Positions 1-7,947 of a stretch of 64,000 nucleotides of DNA are shown piece by piece (position 1 is the first letter of the stretch; the number at the start of each line of letters is the position of its first letter). The notes beneath the pieces are model-generated. The model had not been told where the DNA came from, did not search any database, and saw only the letters and a list, made by a program, of their open reading frames with translations. Origin of the DNA: Mycobacterium sp. DL99 (GTDB lineage: Bacteria > Actinomycetota > Actinomycetes > Mycobacteriales > Mycobacteriaceae); contig NZ_SJOM01000007.1 in assembly GCF_004762045.1 (NCBI RefSeq), positions 3,297,906 through 3,361,905 on the forward strand, given 5' to 3'. Made by a program: the position numbers and the translations under genes.

Positions 1-1
1 T

Positions 2-832
2 CCGGGTGGCTTCGGTGGCGGGTTCGGTCCTGGCGGGTTCGACGGTCCTGGCGGGTTCGGCTCTGGCGGCGGACCATTCAACGGTTTCGACCCCACGCCC
101 GGCGGTCCAGGCAGCCTCGGAGGAGGGGGAGTCGAATCCCCAGAGGGCGACTACCCAACGGGGAAGGGGTTTGGGCATGCCACCCTTGACATGCTCGATT
201 CAGTCGGCAAGGGTGCCGCCGTGGTAGGAGGCGTCATCGCCGCGGCCGGACGTGTTTTCGGGTCCGTGGGCGGCGGGGCCGCCGAGAAGGCCACCGGCGC
301 TGTGGTGGAGGGGTTAGGCAAGGACGTCGCCGCGTACGCCGTCATTCTTGGCGGAGGTGTGTGGGTGCTAGCGAAGGCGGTTGCAGCCGCGGAAGATGCA
401 TCGGACGAAGCCGTTAAGAAGGCATGGGGCCGCGATCCGGCCCCGGCCCCGGCACCTGAGCCCGAACCCGAACCCGAGCCCGAACCTGAGCCCGAACCTG
501 AGCCCGAACCTGAGCCCGAGGGCGATGGAGACCCGAAGAAGAGTCAGGAGGGCGACAGTTACCCAGATCCGGACGGCTCGGGAGGCGGTCCGGTAGATCC
601 CAAATGGCTTCCGGCCGACGATGGACCCGGATTTGGGGGCGGGAACCCGCTATGGCAACCCGCCGGCAATGACGACAGGCCACCGCCGGATCCGACCATG
701 ATCTGGGACGAGTTTGGTGGAGGCGGAGGGCCTACCACAATTGGACAGCTAGTCGAGGTCGACGACCTCACAGGGCGCGGGCTGTTGGCGCAAGTTGCCC
801 AGATTGGTCCGAACACGTTTCAGTTGCCCTGA
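2..832 (+). CDS. Gly/Phe-rich, Glu-Pro-repeat protein of unknown function (5' end outside window)
   Basis: The frame is open from the first bases of the window, so this is the C-terminal 276 residues of a longer protein. The visible part begins with a low-complexity Gly/Phe/Pro stretch (GGF and GPGGF units, roughly residues 1-40). A Gly/Ala-rich hydrophobic segment follows (about residues 65-125), then a run of Glu-Pro dipeptides (about residues 150-175), a Pro/Gly/Asp-rich linker and a short ordered-looking tail ending in IGPNTFQLP. The first internal ATG is at 191, but the repeat-rich frame upstream is continuous with it and is clearly part of the protein. The composition resembles secreted or surface-exposed mycobacterial proteins (ESX-substrate C-terminal regions, for example), but no family domain is recognisable and function is unknown. 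It is followed by a long non-coding stretch. Confidence 0.7.
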   Translation, partial: PGGFGGGFGPGGFDGPGGFGSGGGPFNGFDPTPGGPGSLGGGGVESPEGDYPTGKGFGHATLDMLDSVGKGAAVVGGVIAAAGRVFGSVGGGAAEKATGAVVEGLGKDVAAYAVILGGGVWVLAKAVAAAEDASDEAVKKAWGRDPAPAPAPEPEPEPEPEPEPEPEPEPEPEGDGDPKKSQEGDSYPDPDGSGGGPVDPKWLPADDGPGFGGGNPLWQPAGNDDRPPPDPTMIWDEFGGGGGPTTIGQLVEVDDLTGRGLLAQVAQIGPNTFQLP

Positions 833-1618
833 GCCGCGGAGCGAATCTAGGCCTGCCAGCCGGCCGACGCGGCATAGCCGGCTATCTTGCAGACCAGTAG
901 GCTCGGCGCAAATCGCAGATGGCTCATCAGCGTACGCCGTCCGATCGCTTGATTCCCGCGGCGTATCACCCTTCGTGACCCGCCGAGGTTGCTGAAATGA
1001 CAGCGATTTGATTAGTGGACGCCGTCGCGTCCATTCGGACAGCTAATGTCCATGTACCGGAAGAGTTCGATGAGCCGCTACCAGATGCGGAGATCGCCGT
1101 TTGGGAAGCCGATTCGACAGACAGAGTAGGTTCGCGACATGTGGCGGATGATCGGCCTGACCCGAGATCTGATACGTCACAGTGACGAAAAAGTGGGCAT
1201 AGAGCTCCGCACGTGCGAGGCGACATCTTGCATGGGAAGCGAATCGTAATCCATTGCAGCGCAACATATTTTGCCGAGAGCGACGCGGTGACCACGCGTT
1301 GTCGCGGACCTGGGCAGCAGCAGATCACGCAACGAACTCGGAAGCATCACAACGTCACACGATCCGGTAGTGGACTCAGTGCACCGGCAGGCGGATCAGT
1401 GAAAAGTTGTAGGTCAACTGCAAACGACACCCGCTTATTACTTTCCAGTGAATCACTTTGCAGCTCAACATAACTCGCATGCTTTATACGCCGATAAGCT
1501 ACATTATGTCAAGTAAAGTGCTCCGTTTTAGATTGTGGCCCAAAGGTTTTGAAAGTCCGCTCGCCCGCCCGTGGCGTCGCGGGCCAGCCGCGATGTCGAA
1601 CCGCATCTATCCGCTCCG
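833..1618. other. Long intergenic region with no convincing gene
   Basis: About 790 bases without a credible gene in either strand; the short open frames have no family resemblance. Two small features stand out. One is a palindrome CGTCAC-A-GTGACG at 1175-1187. The other is an AGTAAAGTGCTCCGTTTT sequence at 1512-1529, a family of short sequence seen again at 7949 and 10733 next to insertion-sequence remnants. The region is therefore probably a decayed mobile-element junction. Confidence 0.4.
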
Positions 1619-2269
1619 TCAGGATCGGCGGAGCGGATCCCGGCCATTCCAGGCGACGAGGCGGTCGATGGCGGGCGCGTCGTCGGAGATCGGAACAGCC
1701 TCGGCGAACGGGACGGCGACTTCGTCGAAACCCCTCGCGGCCGAGATCTCTTCGTAGAGAGCTCGGCGGTTCGCGGCCGGGAGGATCTGCCGCGCCCCGT
1801 CGAACGCCGTGGCGACGACTGTGTCGTCCCAGTCGGGCTGCTGACCGGTCGCCGTCGCAAGGTCCCACGTGTGGACGGTCAGCTCGGAGAAGTAGGACAC
1901 CAGCACCTGGGCGCCGCTGCCTTCGATCCACGGCAGCGCCATGGGTCGTTCGAGCACGGCGTCGTCGCTCCAGGCATCCGCGGCTCGTCTCCCCGACTCC
2001 CGCCACGCGTCGGGCCAGCGATCGTCGGCGACAGGTGTGTCGATGACTGCGAAGGGATCCTCGCCGTTGCCGAGTGCGGCTACTCGGTCAAGCACGCCGA
2101 TGAGGTGGGCGAGCAGTGCTCGCACGTCCATGTCTGTGCATGGCGTCGGGTCCGTGAGTTGCTCTGGTCGGACGCCGGCAATGACGGCCCCTCCGGTGGC
2201 GATGGCACGGTCGAGGATTGGCCGGGGATCCTTGAGGTGGTCCGTGGTGGACATCGTCGATGTGATCAT
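1619..2269 (-). CDS. TIGR03086 family metal-binding protein (DinB/mycothiol-dependent superfamily)
   Basis: The 216-residue product has the layout of the TIGR03086 subgroup of the DinB/maleylpyruvate-isomerase-like superfamily. It shows an N-terminal four-helix bundle with an early conserved His in the LLAHLIGV segment, a second His in ELTVHTWDLA, and a C-terminal helical region. Members are thought to bind a divalent metal and, in actinobacteria, often use mycothiol as cofactor; the substrate here is unknown. The ATG at 2269 is preferred, because an upstream ATG at 2299 would begin inside the palindrome at 2294-2308; an ATG at 2254 is also possible. The gene is divergent from the WYL regulator at 2333, which probably controls it. 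Confidence 0.75.
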   Translation of the reverse strand: MITSTMSTTDHLKDPRPILDRAIATGGAVIAGVRPEQLTDPTPCTDMDVRALLAHLIGVLDRVAALGNGEDPFAVIDTPVADDRWPDAWRESGRRAADAWSDDAVLERPMALPWIEGSGAQVLVSYFSELTVHTWDLATATGQQPDWDDTVVATAFDGARQILPAANRRALYEEISAARGFDEVAVPFAEAVPISDDAPAIDRLVAWNGRDPLRRS

Positions 2270-2293
2270 GGCGCCATTGTGCCGACCTAAACC

Positions 2294-2308
2294 GGTCACC
2301 TTATGACC
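2294..2308. promoter_or_regulatory. Candidate operator between divergent TIGR03086 gene and WYL regulator
   Basis: A perfect inverted repeat GGTCA-N5-TGACC lies between the two divergent starts, 25 bases upstream of each preferred start codon. Its position suits an operator for the WYL-domain regulator acting on both genes. The assignment is inferred from position and symmetry only. Confidence 0.45.
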
Positions 2309-2332
2309 AGTTTGATGTGCAAGTGTGGTTGC

Positions 2333-3280
2333 ATGCGAGCCGACCGGCTAGTCGCCCTTCTCCTCCTTCTGCAACAGCGCGAGCAGGTCACAGCACCGGA
2401 GGTCGCCCTGGAGTTGGAGGTGTCCGAGCGCACTGCGCGCCGAGACCTCGAAGCGTTGAGCGGCGCCGGGGTGCCCGTGTACGCCATCCCGGGCCGAGGG
2501 GGCGGGTGGCGCCTCTTGGGTGGCGCTCGCACCGACCTGTCCGGGCTGACCGCGAGCGAAGCTCGCGCGCTGTTTCTGGTAGCCGGACCCGCCTCGACGG
2601 CAACCCCGAGCGTGAAGGCCGCTCTGCGCAAACTCGTACGCGCGCTGCCTGAGCCCTTCCGAGAGCAGGCTGAGGCGGCCGCGACATCAGTCGTCGTAGA
2701 CCCGCGGCACTGGGGATCCAGCCAGCCCGAGCCCCGACGACCCCGGTTTCTCGACGAACTGCAAGAGGCGGTGATCCGCGGTGTCCAGGTACGGCTCGGC
2801 TACGTCGACCGTAAGGGCTCGGGGACCGAGCGGACCGTACACCCGCTGGGCATCGTCGCCAAGAGGCCGACGTGGTACCTGGTCTCCAATACGGAGGCCG
2901 GACAACGGACCTTCCGAATCGACCGTGTCTCCTCGGTCGAGTTGACCCACGATGCCGTCCTACGACCCGAGGGATTCGACCTTGCCCAGAGCTGGCGTGA
3001 GATCGCGGACGCGGTCGATCGAAAGCGCACTCCGCTCGAGGCCCAGGCCGTGTGCGCTCCCGACGGGCTCGGCCTGCTCCGGATGGTGCTCGGGGGCCGC
3101 CTCGAAGTTGGCGGTTCCACCCCCGACGGCCGGATCGAGATCGTGATCCGCGGCCGCAACGAGTACGCCCTCGCAGGCGAACTCGCCTGGCTCACCGAAT
3201 GGCTCGAAGTCACCGGCCCGCAGGGCGTGCGCGACCACCTCGCTTCGATCGGCAGCGCGCTTGTAGCGCGGTACAGCTGA
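2333..3280 (+). CDS. HTH/WYL-domain (YafY-like) transcriptional regulator
   Basis: A 315-residue regulator. The N-terminal winged helix-turn-helix (about residues 1-60) contains the DeoR-type pattern ELEVSERTARRDLEAL. A linker follows, then a WYL domain (about residues 135-220) with the RPTWYLV signature, and a C-terminal WCX-like extension. Such proteins sense small ligands or nucleic acid through the WYL fold and regulate neighbouring genes. The start at ATG 2333 gives the usual MRADRLVALLLLLQ beginning of the family; an ATG 30 bases upstream would add an odd Cys-rich leader. It is divergent from the TIGR03086 gene with a palindrome between them, so autoregulation and control of that gene are likely. 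Confidence 0.85.
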   Translation: MRADRLVALLLLLQQREQVTAPEVALELEVSERTARRDLEALSGAGVPVYAIPGRGGGWRLLGGARTDLSGLTASEARALFLVAGPASTATPSVKAALRKLVRALPEPFREQAEAAATSVVVDPRHWGSSQPEPRRPRFLDELQEAVIRGVQVRLGYVDRKGSGTERTVHPLGIVAKRPTWYLVSNTEAGQRTFRIDRVSSVELTHDAVLRPEGFDLAQSWREIADAVDRKRTPLEAQAVCAPDGLGLLRMVLGGRLEVGGSTPDGRIEIVIRGRNEYALAGELAWLTEWLEVTGPQGVRDHLASIGSALVARYS

Positions 3281-3499
3281 GCCGGGCGCCACTCGCTCGC
3301 ACAGCTGCTGGCAGCCCTGTGTGACATCCTCGGCTGCGGCGTCGAAGACCTTGTCACCGTTACCGCCACCGAGGCCCGCAAGAAGAAGACCGCCTCGGGC
3401 ACCACACCGCGCCAATTCGGCCTGATGATCAGGCGCGTCATTGGACGTGAGGTGGAAGCGCCCGGCGATAATCACCACTTGTGGCTGAAGAAGCATTGA
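3281..3499 (+). pseudogene. C-terminal remnant of an XRE-type helix-turn-helix protein
   Basis: Directly after the WYL gene an open frame without a start reads LAQLLAALCDILGC and then DLVTVTATEARKKKTA. This matches the C-terminal half of small XRE/Cro-like regulators typically encoded next to integrase or transposase clusters in actinobacteria. The N-terminal half, including the recognition helix, is missing. The frame runs on to a stop at 3497-3499, overlapping the first codons of the UbiA gene in another frame. It is a decayed mobile-element gene; it may now only supply leader sequence to the UbiA gene. Confidence 0.55.
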
Positions 3500-4395
3500 C
3501 CCGAGTCGGGCCGCCTCCCAACCGGGCCGTCGGCATCATCAAGGCCCTGCGACCTCGGCAATGGATCAAAAACGTCCTGGTGGTGGCTGCACCTCTGGCG
3601 ACTCTCGGCGGCGATGTCCGCTACGACTACGGTGATCTCTTCTTCAAGGTTGGTGTCGCGTTTGTGGCGTTCAGTTTGGCTGCATCCTCGATCTATCTCG
3701 TCAACGACGCCCGTGATGTGGAGGCCGACCGCCAGCATCCGACCAAGCGCTTCCGGCCTATCGCCGCCGGGGTGATCTCCCCTGCACTCGCCTACGCACT
3801 GGCAATCGCGCTCGCCGCGACCACGCTGGCGATCTCGGCGGCGATTGCACCATCCCTCGCGCTCGTGATCGGGGTCTATCTGGCGATCCAGCTCGGCTAC
3901 TGCTTCGGTCTCAAACATCAAGCCGTGCTTGATATCTGCATCGTCTCCTCGGCCTACCTGATGAGAGCGATCGCGGGTGGTGCGGCCACCGGTATCCCGC
4001 TGTCGCAGTGGTTCTTGTTGGTGATGGCGTTCGCATCGCTGTTCATGGTTGCAGGCAAGCGCTATGCCGAACTGCAACTCGCAGAGCGGACAGGCGCCAA
4101 GATCCGCAAATCGCTTGAGAGCTATACCGGCACGTACCTGCGGTTTGTGTGGACGATGTCCGCCACCGCCGTCGTCGTGTGCTACGGGCTGTGGGCATTC
4201 GAGCGCGACGGCCATTCCGGGTCATGGTTTGCCGTCTCGATGGTCCCGATCACCATCGCAGTCCTGCGCTACGCAGTTGACGTCGACGGTGGCGTTGCCG
4301 GCGAGCCCGAAGACATCGTTCTGCAAGACCGCGTATTGCAGGTACTGGGCGTGGCGTGGATCGCGATTATCTGCGTTGCAATCGTTTTGGCTTGA
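3481..4395 (+). CDS. ubiA: Decaprenyl-phosphate phosphoribosyltransferase (UbiA family)
   Basis: A 304-residue polytopic UbiA-superfamily prenyltransferase very close to mycobacterial Rv3806c. That enzyme transfers 5-phosphoribose from PRPP to decaprenyl phosphate, the first membrane step toward decaprenylphosphoryl-arabinose for arabinogalactan and lipoarabinomannan. The Asp-rich motif is NDARDVEADRQHPTKRFRP near residue 78. The LKHQA loop, GKRYAELQLAERTGA and the C-terminal VDVDGGVAGEPED segments also match the family. The start is GTG at 3481. In known mycobacteria this gene sits in the arabinan cluster with glfT2 and aftA. Here it stands alone among mobile-element debris, so it is likely a second copy rather than the housekeeping one. 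No partner genes are adjacent. Confidence 0.85.
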   Translation: MAEEALTRVGPPPNRAVGIIKALRPRQWIKNVLVVAAPLATLGGDVRYDYGDLFFKVGVAFVAFSLAASSIYLVNDARDVEADRQHPTKRFRPIAAGVISPALAYALAIALAATTLAISAAIAPSLALVIGVYLAIQLGYCFGLKHQAVLDICIVSSAYLMRAIAGGAATGIPLSQWFLLVMAFASLFMVAGKRYAELQLAERTGAKIRKSLESYTGTYLRFVWTMSATAVVVCYGLWAFERDGHSGSWFAVSMVPITIAVLRYAVDVDGGVAGEPEDIVLQDRVLQVLGVAWIAIICVAIVLA

Positions 4396-4646
4396 GTCGG
4401 CACCGGTGGGTGCACGTCCCGGGCGCTTCCCCTACGCTACGGACACTCCGCCGGCAACCAGACGTCCGATCATCGGCAGCCGGCAACAACTTGTAGCGAT
4501 CTCGCGCATGACACCTGGCTGTGCCCGAACCCCGTCGGTGCATCTCTTTACCGGGTGAAATACGGCGGAATCGAATATGGCGGAATGCCAGTCACACGGC
4601 ATACAACACTCGTTCTCACGTTGTTCCCCACCGTATTTCGCCGCCG
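4396..4646. repeat. Intergenic junction carrying a GGCGGAATCGAA repeat
   Basis: No gene is seen between the UbiA gene and parA. At 4564-4575 lies GGCGGAATCGAA, followed by TATGGCGGAAT, giving two GGCGGAAT units 14 bases apart. The same 12-mer occurs at 14297 and 21788, also at joints between unrelated gene blocks. A degenerate inverted partner, CCGTATTTCGCCGCC, lies at 4631-4645. Transposase-binding end repeats of an IS21-type element are a plausible origin. Confidence 0.5.
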
Positions 4647-5450
4647 TCACTGGTCGCTCGTGTTTCGACCCAGCAGGTCGTGTTCCAGGAAATCTCGGAA
4701 GATTCGCGCGAGATTCTTCGCGGTTGCGTCGGAGTAATCACCGAGTCGGTTTCCGAGTTGAAAGGCCTCATTAATGACGGCCCGCCGTGGCAGTTCAGCA
4801 CGGACCTCATCGCCAAATTCCGTCTGTACCCGTTCCCTGATCGACTGGTCGATGCCGTTTCTACTGTCGAAACCGGATAGAACCACACCACACCACTTGA
4901 GTGGATGCGTTCGTTGGATACGCTCGACTCTGTCACGGGCCTCGCGGGCTTTGCGTACCGCATCAAGGGTCGGAGTGATCGGCGCGTACGCAACATCACC
5001 TAGATGCATTGCCAGGGCTTCCAGAGAGCCAGTGCGGCCGCCTGTGTCGATCAAAACAATGTCATAACGGCCAAAGATGTCGGCAGCGTCAAAGATGGCC
5101 CGCAACAATCCGGTGTCCGGTACGCCGAAGCCCGCAACACGGCCTAAGGAAGCACCTGCAGGCAGCAAATCGATACCGGGCCATCTAGTTTCAATGATCT
5201 CCTCATCGATTCGCTTCGCGCCCTTGTCGGGATTCCCCCAAAAACTGATATCGGCATCCTCAAGCACTGAACCCAAGCCGGTCGAATGCTGCGACACTCC
5301 GAAGTGGTTAGACAGATTTCGCTCTGGGTCTGCGTCGACCAACAACGCGGAGATCCCGGCCCGCGAGGCCTCCCCCGCCAGCATCATCTGCCATAGCGTT
5401 TTCGCTGTGCCGCCCTTACCCGAAAGCACCAGCGCCGACACAGCTACCAT
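4647..5450 (-). CDS. Orphan ParA-family (MinD/ParA/Soj) ATPase
   Basis: A 267-residue ParA-type deviant Walker A ATPase. Residues 10-17 read GKGGTAKT, where most ParA proteins have GKGGTGKT, so the signature lysines are kept but one Gly is replaced by Ala. The A' box is VDADPERN near residue 38 and the Walker B is IVLIDTGG near residue 133. ParA proteins dimerise on ATP and DNA to segregate plasmids or position cargo. No parB-like gene or obvious centromere array lies beside it. The only close partner is the small divergent gene at 5499, which shares a 48-base intergenic gap. It is probably a leftover of an integrated plasmid or integrative element, or a single-protein positioning system. Confidence 0.75.
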   Translation of the reverse strand: MVAVSALVLSGKGGTAKTLWQMMLAGEASRAGISALLVDADPERNLSNHFGVSQHSTGLGSVLEDADISFWGNPDKGAKRIDEEIIETRWPGIDLLPAGASLGRVAGFGVPDTGLLRAIFDAADIFGRYDIVLIDTGGRTGSLEALAMHLGDVAYAPITPTLDAVRKAREARDRVERIQRTHPLKWCGVVLSGFDSRNGIDQSIRERVQTEFGDEVRAELPRRAVINEAFQLGNRLGDYSDATAKNLARIFRDFLEHDLLGRNTSDQ

Positions 5451-5498
5451 TGCGAGCCTCTATGCAAAGCCTGACTCACCTCGCTGTATTCCTCCATC

Positions 5499-5744
5499 GT
5501 GTTCGCGCTGTTGCCAGACACACCGCAGGGGCCTCGTGTCCCTGACACTGCGCCCGCCGACACCGGTGATCAACTGACCTTAGCCATCGCCGATGACGAC
5601 ATCGACGACGGCGCCTCCCCAGCCAGTCCCGCTCAGGCTCTCCTCGACACCCTTGATGACGCGGCGGACGCTGTCCCGCGGGCACGGGCCGTCGCCGCAG
5701 CCGCAGAGGACCTCGCACACGCTGTGCTCCACGCCGACGGCTAG
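5499..5744 (+). CDS. Small acidic protein divergent from parA
   Basis: An 81-residue Ala/Asp-rich protein, GTG start at 5499, transcribed away from parA. The middle is acidic (IADDDIDDGAS) and the C-terminal half is predicted helical with Ala-rich heptad-like spacing (ALLDTLDDAADAVPRARAVAAAAEDLAHAVL). No family is recognised. Its position opposite parA would suit a ParB-like adaptor or cargo-linking factor, but it has no visible DNA-binding motif, so this is only a guess from context. Confidence 0.45.
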   Translation: MFALLPDTPQGPRVPDTAPADTGDQLTLAIADDDIDDGASPASPAQALLDTLDDAADAVPRARAVAAAAEDLAHAVLHADG

Positions 5745-5811
5745 CGCGGCGGCCTGACCACTCAAAGCGGCCCGATTGCTCGGGGTACACCCCCTGGGTG
5801 GACACTATGAC

Positions 5812-6363
5812 GTGGCCCTTTCTGCAACAGTGTTCAAAGTCGAGCTTGGCGTCTCCGATGTCGATCACGGTTACTACGCCGATCACACGCTGACCGTGGC
5901 CCGTCATCCCAGTGAGACCGATGAGCGGATGGTGGTGCGGTTGTTGGCGTTTGGGCTGCGCGCACACCGACTCAGCAACGTCGACGGCGAGTTGGCGTTC
6001 GGGGCGGGCCTGTCCACCCCTGGCGTACCGGACTTGCGGCTCGCCGACTACACCGGCCGGATCCTGGAGTGGATCAACGTCGGCCAGCCCGACGAACGCG
6101 CCTTGGCCAAGGCGGCCAGCCAGGCCGACCAGGTGCTGCTATTCCCGTTTGCCGCCGGCGTGGCCACCTGGTGGCGCACCGTCGGCCCCAAAGTGGCGGG
6201 GCTGCCGAACCTGTCGGTGGTGCAGATACCGCACGCACCCGTGCAGCAACTGGCCCAGACTGTCGATCGACGGGTCTCGGCGCAGGTGATGGTGATCGAA
6301 GGTCAGGTGACGATGACTGTAGGCGGAGTCGACGTCACCTTCACGCCCGAGCCGTTGGAGTGA
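5812..6363 (+). CDS. YaeQ family protein
   Basis: A 183-residue YaeQ-like protein, a PD-(D/E)XK nuclease-like fold of unknown biological role. The family start is visible as VALSATVFKVELGVSDVD and is followed by TVARHPSETDERMVVRLLAFGL. Downstream are AFGAGLSTPGVPDL and DYTGRILEWINVGQPDERALAKA, which contain the acidic residues and Lys expected of the core. The GTG at 5812 is chosen because it gives the canonical N-terminus; an earlier ATG at 5776 would add 12 unrelated residues. YaeQ is common in proteobacteria and patchier in actinobacteria. It sits alone between parA and an unknown gene on the other strand. Confidence 0.8.
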   Translation: MALSATVFKVELGVSDVDHGYYADHTLTVARHPSETDERMVVRLLAFGLRAHRLSNVDGELAFGAGLSTPGVPDLRLADYTGRILEWINVGQPDERALAKAASQADQVLLFPFAAGVATWWRTVGPKVAGLPNLSVVQIPHAPVQQLAQTVDRRVSAQVMVIEGQVTMTVGGVDVTFTPEPLE

Positions 6364-6527
6364 AGGTCTGAGCCCGAGGTACTAGCGGACCGTCACCGTC
6401 CGCGTCGTATAGATGGCAGTGCCATCTGAGTGTGCCCTCTCACCCACGGCGACAGGGTTGATGCGATCAAAGCGCCTCTACGCCAATGGATTATGGCGCC
6501 CTTTAGATTCGTACGATCTCCCGACGG
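6364..6527. other. Short convergent intergenic region, nothing recognised
   Basis: This stretch separates the 3' ends of YaeQ and the unknown minus-strand gene. No strong terminator hairpin or coding potential was seen. Confidence 0.3.
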
Positions 6528-7685
6528 TTACGACAAACCCTGTTGCACAGCGAACGCTATCGCTTCGTCGCGGAGATTCACCAAGACAGCGAGTGATCGA
6601 TGCGCGTTTCCGCCACGACGCGTGGCGGTGTCTGCGAAGCGTTTCCTTTTGTTATTCACATCTTCATCAGACAGCGCGTCCAGCCACGCGATGAGCACCG
6701 TGGTTCCCGGAGAACCTTCAATAGAGCCGACAAGCTCGATTAGCTCCCGACGGCCATCAGCGGCTGAAAGACGAAGAGTGTGATGCGCCGCTGCCGTGGT
6801 CGGTTTTCCTAATCCGATCGCCCGTCGCTCATCAGTGTGCGCGACTGAGATGTCGTAGCGAGCAGGGAGCGCAGGTTTCCGCGGCTCACCACCTGCGATC
6901 AAGCGAGGCACCGCCTGTTCACGGACCCATGTCCCGATCTCGTCTAGCTCCTTCAGCAGCACCGGCCAATCGTCAGTCCCAGGTCGATTGATGCCGACGA
7001 CCGGGAACATCGTGACCGGGACTCGCGTACCCAGGGGCGTCTCGGCGAGAACATCGCCGACGCGCAGAGGTCCCATTGGGCCACGGCGAAGGTCATCGAT
7101 CGACTGTGGCACATTGGCATCCTCGTACATCCCTGCCAGGCCGATAGCCACGACGGCTGGTGTTCGATGCTTTGCGTGGTTCGTGTGGGCCACCAGCCGT
7201 GCCAATGGATGTAGCTCTGGATGCTGATTGCGGTGAAACGGTTGCAGTGCTGCGATCCGTCGGACAAGCTCGCTCCCAGTCTGAAGTGACGGCGATCCGT
7301 TCTTGCGTCGCTTCTTCTTCCATTCTTCGAAGGCTTCCCACGACCCCGCAGCGGGCATTTCAACTAGCCTGGCTGCTTTTTCATCGAGTGATCCATCGAG
7401 GAACTCGACCTCCGTGAAGATTGCGTGTTCGATGGCGGCACGCAGAGTCACCAGTGCGTCCGCAACCAGCAGAGGGAGTTTTCTAGGGATGGGGACTACA
7501 CCGTCGACCACCGTCCTACTGACCGATCCATGCCGGATTTCACGCAAGCGGACGATGCCACCCTCTTGTGTTTGGTACGGGAACAGTAGCTCGCTAATCT
7601 GCCCGATCAGCTCGTCCGAGTGGGACAGGGTTGCCGCGACACCAATGTGACGATCGGGGAGCCATTCAAAGGCAGAGCCGGTCAT
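6528..7685 (-). CDS. Conserved hypothetical protein of about 385 residues
   Basis: A long, well-composed coding frame with no family I can name. It starts MTGSAFEWLPDRHIGVAATL when the ATG at 7685 is used; an in-frame ATG at 7823 would add 46 residues of poor composition that overlap repeat sequence. A helical segment LLVADALVTLRAAIEHAIF lies near residue 80, followed by a basic EEWKKKRRKNGS stretch and a predicted two-domain C-terminal half ending in a helical NKRKRFADTATRRG region. No signal peptide or membrane segment is seen, so it is probably cytoplasmic. It is surrounded by mobile-element remnants, and acquisition with them is likely. A nuclease- or defence-related role cannot be excluded, but no catalytic motif is evident. 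Confidence 0.6.
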   Translation of the reverse strand: MTGSAFEWLPDRHIGVAATLSHSDELIGQISELLFPYQTQEGGIVRLREIRHGSVSRTVVDGVVPIPRKLPLLVADALVTLRAAIEHAIFTEVEFLDGSLDEKAARLVEMPAAGSWEAFEEWKKKRRKNGSPSLQTGSELVRRIAALQPFHRNQHPELHPLARLVAHTNHAKHRTPAVVAIGLAGMYEDANVPQSIDDLRRGPMGPLRVGDVLAETPLGTRVPVTMFPVVGINRPGTDDWPVLLKELDEIGTWVREQAVPRLIAGGEPRKPALPARYDISVAHTDERRAIGLGKPTTAAAHHTLRLSAADGRRELIELVGSIEGSPGTTVLIAWLDALSDEDVNNKRKRFADTATRRGGNAHRSLAVLVNLRDEAIAFAVQQGLS

Positions 7686-7862
7686 TGTCTGATCGTAGGT
7701 TCCGCTGCGGCCCAGACCGCCGGCGTACGCCAGCACCGACGGGTTCGGGCCATCGCCGCCGCAGTGACGGTCGGGCTGCTGGCCCTGGGCGCTCAGCAAA
7801 CACCCCATGCCGCAAAGCGACACTCGAGGCGCACCAGCCGCCGATGGCGATCTGGCCAGCAG

Positions 7863-7940
7863 TCAGCGCCTCTCCCCTGTTACCTTCCAACCGATCCGCT
7901 GTTACGCATCGATTGGAATACGACGGAGACGAATATGGCG
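7863..7940 (+). repeat. Short dispersed element, copy 1
   Basis: A 17-base block TCAGCGCCTCTCCCCTG (7863-7879) is followed, after 42 bases, by GACGGAGACGAATATGGCG (7922-7940). The same 17-mer recurs at 21729-21745, with its GGCGGAATCGAA partner starting at the identical spacing (21788). The two ends are conserved while the middle has drifted. This spacing argues for one element present twice, probably an insertion-sequence end. Confidence 0.55.
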
Positions 7941-7947
7941 ACTTACC

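Noticed and set aside
480..520. Short tandem repeat resembling a CRISPR or microsatellite
   Set aside because: The repeat is in frame and encodes Glu-Pro dipeptides in a protein; there are no spacers.
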